DNA from: Sphingobacteriia bacterium
GTDB taxonomy: Bacteria > Bacteroidota > Bacteroidia > J057 > RFSG01
Length of the DNA stretch: 34,440 nucleotides
Reading direction: 5' to 3'
Assembly (NCBI GenBank): GCA_009924095.1
Contig: RFSG01000018.1
Coordinates: forward strand, 1 to 34,440
The position numbers were made by a program, and so were the translations under genes. This document shows, piece after piece, positions 31,689 through 34,440 of this stretch; positions within the stretch are counted from its first letter, which is position 1; each line of letters starts with the position of its first letter. Under the pieces are notes generated by a model that was not told the origin of the DNA, ran no database searches, and saw only the letters and a list, made by a program, of their open reading frames with translations.

Positions 31689-32231
31689 TCATTCTTTTTG
31701 ATAACGTCTAAAAACCTCCATATAGTTTTCAGGTAAAGAAATCCTTAATTTATCAGCGAAGGTATTCATTAGATTTAAAGATTCGGGTCCATATAACATA
31801 AAGGCACGACCATCTGTATACACTTGGTTCAGGATTAATTGATATTTATTTTCCTCTGCAATAATCTGTGCCACAGAATCAATTTTTTTCCAATAGGAAA
31901 AAACCCATAAACTTCTTTTGGCTTCGATTTTTTTTTGTTCGATATCCAGTAGTTGTTGAATTTCTTTTTGTAATACAAATATTTCGTTTTCCAGTTTTGA
32001 TTTTTCTGCTGGTCGTAATAAAAGCTCTTGATTATAATATTCTTGAAGTTTTACTTTTCCATAGGCTTGTTTTACTTGTAGTTTTTGATCTGCAATTTCT
32101 TTCCATATTTTCATACTATCGTTGATACTTAAATAGCCGGGCATGAAAAACAATAAAACATCGGTTTGTACATATCCGATTTTAGATATAGGTTGGGATA
32201 ATACCTTTTGTATAAAACAAAAAGGTAGCAC
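31689..32231 (-). CDS. OmpH/Skp-family periplasmic chaperone, copy 2 (divergent; start uncertain)
   Basis: The core reads as an OmpH-type protein: KIGYVQTDVLLFFMPGYLSINDS at the start of the mature region, a charged helical arm (KIWKEIADQKLQVKQAYGKVKLQEYYNQ...), and a C-terminal IAEENKYQLILNQVYTDGRAFMLYG block. It is more divergent than its neighbours. GTG 32231 is the first canonical start, giving 180 residues, but the hydrophobic part of a signal peptide continues upstream of it in the same frame with no ATG, GTG or TTG before the preceding stop. An ATT at 32264 would supply a complete signal peptide. The helper role is inferred from family and position between two other ompH genes. Confidence 0.82.
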   Translation of the reverse strand: MLPFCFIQKVLSQPISKIGYVQTDVLLFFMPGYLSINDSMKIWKEIADQKLQVKQAYGKVKLQEYYNQELLLRPAEKSKLENEIFVLQKEIQQLLDIEQKKIEAKRSLWVFSYWKKIDSVAQIIAEENKYQLILNQVYTDGRAFMLYGPESLNLMNTFADKLRISLPENYMEVFRRYQKE

Positions 32232-32272
32232 GCCAAAAATAAAAACGAAAAGATAGGTACGAATAAAAATAA

Positions 32273-32818
32273 TTATTTTGGAGATCCAGAAGTTCCAGTA
32301 AGTTTATCAATTACCAGATTGCTAAAATCATACGCGGGGTTAGAGAACAACATATTTGCATTTGTTGCTTTATCAAACATGACATCTACTTTTTTTTCTT
32401 TGGCGACGGCTTGAATGGCGTCGTATAATTTATCTTGAATAGGCCTTACTTTATCTTGCCGAGCTTTAAATAATTCTCCTTCATAACCGAATTTTTTTTG
32501 TTGGAGTTCTGCAATCAATTTTTCTTCAGTTTGAATATCGGCTAACCGTTGTTGTTTAATATCATCAGGAAGTAAAACCTCTTCCGCTTGATAATCTTTT
32601 AATAATTGTTGTATTTTTTTTCTTTTATCTTCTAATTCTTTTTTCCATTGTTCCGCTAATTGGTCTAATTCCCTTTGAGCGGTTTGATATTCGGGTAATT
32701 TGGCTAGGATTTTTTTCGAATCCACATAGGCTACACGTGCCTGAGCAGAGGAAAAGATAGGAATAAAGCTCAACAATATTCCTAAAATAAAAACGAACAT
32801 TAATTTATTTGGATGCAT
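32273..32818 (-). CDS. OmpH/Skp-family periplasmic chaperone, copy 1
   Basis: The 181-residue product has a standard signal peptide (hydrophobic core about 7-24, ending SSAQ) and a mature protein beginning ARVAYVDSKKILAKLPEYQT, the strand-turn pattern shared by all three paralogues. A long charged coiled coil follows (about 45-125, LAEQWKKELEDKRKKIQQLL), then VAKEKKVDVMFDKATNANMLFSNPAYDFSN. It lies 37 bp downstream of bamA. Periplasmic chaperone function for outer-membrane proteins is the expected role. Confidence 0.92.
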   Translation of the reverse strand: MHPNKLMFVFILGILLSFIPIFSSAQARVAYVDSKKILAKLPEYQTAQRELDQLAEQWKKELEDKRKKIQQLLKDYQAEEVLLPDDIKQQRLADIQTEEKLIAELQQKKFGYEGELFKARQDKVRPIQDKLYDAIQAVAKEKKVDVMFDKATNANMLFSNPAYDFSNLVIDKLTGTSGSPK

Positions 32819-32855
32819 ACAGAATTAATCGAATGAAATTAATATTTAAACGAGC

Positions 32856-34440
32856 TTAAAATTGTTGACCAAACATAAAATGAAAACGTCCTTTATGAAG
32901 TCCATCGGTTGAATTAATTACAGGATCAAATCCATACCCATAATCAAACCCAATCAACCCCATAAACGGAAGCATTAATCTTACACCCCCCCCAACAGAA
33001 CGTTTAAGCTGAAACGGACTGTAATCCTTGAAATTACCCCAAGCATTTCCGGCTTCTGCAAAAGCTAGCATCCATACCATTAATTGTTGGGATTTAGGCG
33101 GAGTTAATAATTGACGCATCTCCAAGGTATATTTATTAAAAATAGTTCCCCCTAGCGTTTGTCCACTACCAGCATCACGAGGCCCCAAGGAGTTATTAAC
33201 ATAACCCCTTAATCCTATGATTTCTCGACCGTCAAGAAAAAACGTTTGTAAACCATCACCTCCTAAATAAAATCTTTCAAATTGTGATAAGCCAATATTG
33301 TTGTTATAAAAGCCTAAATAGCCATATCTAATTTTTGCATTGAGTACAAGGCTACCGACTACTTTTAAAAACCAGGAGGATTCGAATTTCCATTTATGAA
33401 ATTCTAAATACCGATATAATTCAGAAAAATTTTTGTCTAACCTAAGTTGGGCATAATCCTTAGAAGAGAATAATGAATAAGGAGGAGTTGCCTGCACAGA
33501 AAACGTAACGATAGAACCGGACCGGGGATATATTGGCGCATCAACACTTGTTCTATCCAAAGTATATCGAAGAGACCAGACATTAATTTTTCCATCGTTT
33601 ATTCCAAAAACATTAATCGCATTTTTTACATCATATAGTTTATATCCTAAAGAAATATAAGATCTAAAGAAATCATCCGGAAACTTCATTCGAGTTCCAA
33701 AATCCACTGAGGCACCAAACAGTCCTATCTTATAGGAAGACGGATAATTTTGAATTGAATAATTAGTATTTACGCCCAAAGAATTTGGTTTTTTACCACC
33801 AAACCAGGGTTCCACAAAACCCACGGAAAAGTTTTGAAAGGTTGGTCCTTGAGTCTGATAAGCCAACGTTAGTTTTTGTCCATCCCCAGAAGGAAGAAAT
33901 CCCCTTTTCCAAGCTTCTTTTTGAAAAAACCTACGGGATGAAAAATTATTAAACGTTACACTTACGGTTCCCAGAAAACCTCCTCCAATAACTCTACCGG
34001 TATTATCTCGCATTCTTCCTCCCCAACCCCCTTGTAGTTGGAATTGATCGTTGGGTTTTTCATCTACTTTATATTTAATATCTACTGTTCCTCGGTTGAT
34101 GTCGGGCGAGGGTTGTGGATTAAGGGTTTCTTGATCAAAATAGCCAAGGCTTAAAATTTCTCTTTGACTTCTAATAACATCCGAACGGCTGAATTTATTA
34201 CCAGGCAGGGTACGAATTTCTCTCAGAATTACATAATCACTTGTTTTATCATTTCCTTCTACAATTATTTTTTCATTAGTAGCTTGTGGGCCTTCAAAAA
34301 TTCTTAATTCAATATCTATTGAATCACCAATTACCACGACTTCTACGGGAGTAATATTAAAAAACAAATATCCATCATCCATATATAATGAAGATATATC
34401 TGTACCATTGGGATCAATCGTAATTCTTTTTTCAAGTTCA
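32856..34440 (-). CDS. bamA: Outer-membrane protein assembly factor BamA (5' end outside the window)
   Basis: BamA is the central outer-membrane insertase. The frame stays open to the right edge (upstream codons read ELEKRITIDPNGTDISSLY before the internal Met at 34382), so the start lies beyond the window and about 527 C-terminal residues are visible. They comprise the last POTRA repeats (FEGPQATNEKIIVEGNDKTSDYVILREIRTL and EKPNDQFQLQGGWGGRMRDN), and the 16-strand beta-barrel with the conserved loop motif IGLRGYVNN (VRGF-type) and a terminal aromatic strand ending FHFMFGQQF, which fits the beta-signal. It heads the ompH-murI cluster. Full-length BamA is usually 750-900 residues. Confidence 0.95.
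   Translation of the reverse strand, partial: ELEKRITIDPNGTDISSLYMDDGYLFFNITPVEVVVIGDSIDIELRIFEGPQATNEKIIVEGNDKTSDYVILREIRTLPGNKFSRSDVIRSQREILSLGYFDQETLNPQPSPDINRGTVDIKYKVDEKPNDQFQLQGGWGGRMRDNTGRVIGGGFLGTVSVTFNNFSSRRFFQKEAWKRGFLPSGDGQKLTLAYQTQGPTFQNFSVGFVEPWFGGKKPNSLGVNTNYSIQNYPSSYKIGLFGASVDFGTRMKFPDDFFRSYISLGYKLYDVKNAINVFGINDGKINVWSLRYTLDRTSVDAPIYPRSGSIVTFSVQATPPYSLFSSKDYAQLRLDKNFSELYRYLEFHKWKFESSWFLKVVGSLVLNAKIRYGYLGFYNNNIGLSQFERFYLGGDGLQTFFLDGREIIGLRGYVNNSLGPRDAGSGQTLGGTIFNKYTLEMRQLLTPPKSQQLMVWMLAFAEAGNAWGNFKDYSPFQLKRSVGGGVRLMLPFMGLIGFDYGYGFDPVINSTDGLHKGRFHFMFGQQF

Overview
The window is about 34.4 kb of AT-rich chromosomal DNA from a member of the Bacteroidota. A lineage near Sphingobacteriia, Chitinophagia or Saprospiria seems likely, but the sequence alone does not fix the family. 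The evidence is the gene content and order (purH-mreB-mreC-mreD-mrdA-rodA; bamA-ompH-ompH-ompH-murI; DUF4175; a short-chain-type threonine dehydrogenase; thioredoxin with a DUF6952-like partner), weak Shine-Dalgarno sequences, and a textbook Bacteroidota promoter (TTG-N19-TAnnTTTG) before era. I see no tRNA, rRNA, CRISPR array, insertion sequence or prophage.

Layout. 1-2.4 kb: the tail of a YbaB/EbfC-like gene, ATGA-coupled to a family-2 glycosyltransferase, facing a family-4-like glycosyltransferase on the minus strand. 2.4-10.2 kb: a plus-strand run of purN, purH and the complete rod-shape/elongasome set mreB, mreC, mreD, mrdA (PBP2), rodA. 10.2-11.4 kb: a conserved-looking protein of unknown function, convergent with rodA. 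11.6-16 kb: thymidine kinase, then a LytS-like propeller sensor kinase and its LytTR response regulator. 16-20.8 kb, minus strand: DUF6952-like protein, thioredoxin, threonine dehydrogenase, an Ig-like lipoprotein, a hidden ~50-residue membrane peptide, a secreted or anchored unknown, and a SAM methyltransferase. 20.8-28.8 kb, minus strand: mnmG, ybeY, an RsbW-like kinase, a giant DUF4175 protein, an exonuclease III-type gene and thiL. 28.8-29.36 kb: the only long non-coding region. 29.4-30.3 kb: era on the plus strand. 30.3-34.4 kb: murI, three OmpH/Skp-like genes and the 5'-truncated bamA, all on the minus strand.

How the genes work together. Much of the window serves envelope construction: MreBCD, PBP2 and RodA drive lateral wall synthesis, MurI supplies D-glutamate, and BamA with Skp-like chaperones assembles outer-membrane proteins. 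The rest is core nucleotide metabolism (PurN, PurH, Tdk), RNA and ribosome maintenance (MnmG, YbeY, Era), DNA repair and thiamine activation.

The most notable non-gene signals are: a perfect match to the ParB-binding parS consensus plus a second palindromic copy 36 bp away, between ybeY and mnmG; AT-rich palindromes built over the stop codons of convergent genes; a small gene nested between two others with an ATGA overlap; and an OmpH paralogue whose signal peptide begins upstream of any canonical start codon. The parS pair, together with mnmG and a 556-bp AT-rich gap 6 kb away, raises the possibility that the window lies near the chromosome origin. I found nothing that I would call a new defence or mobile system.
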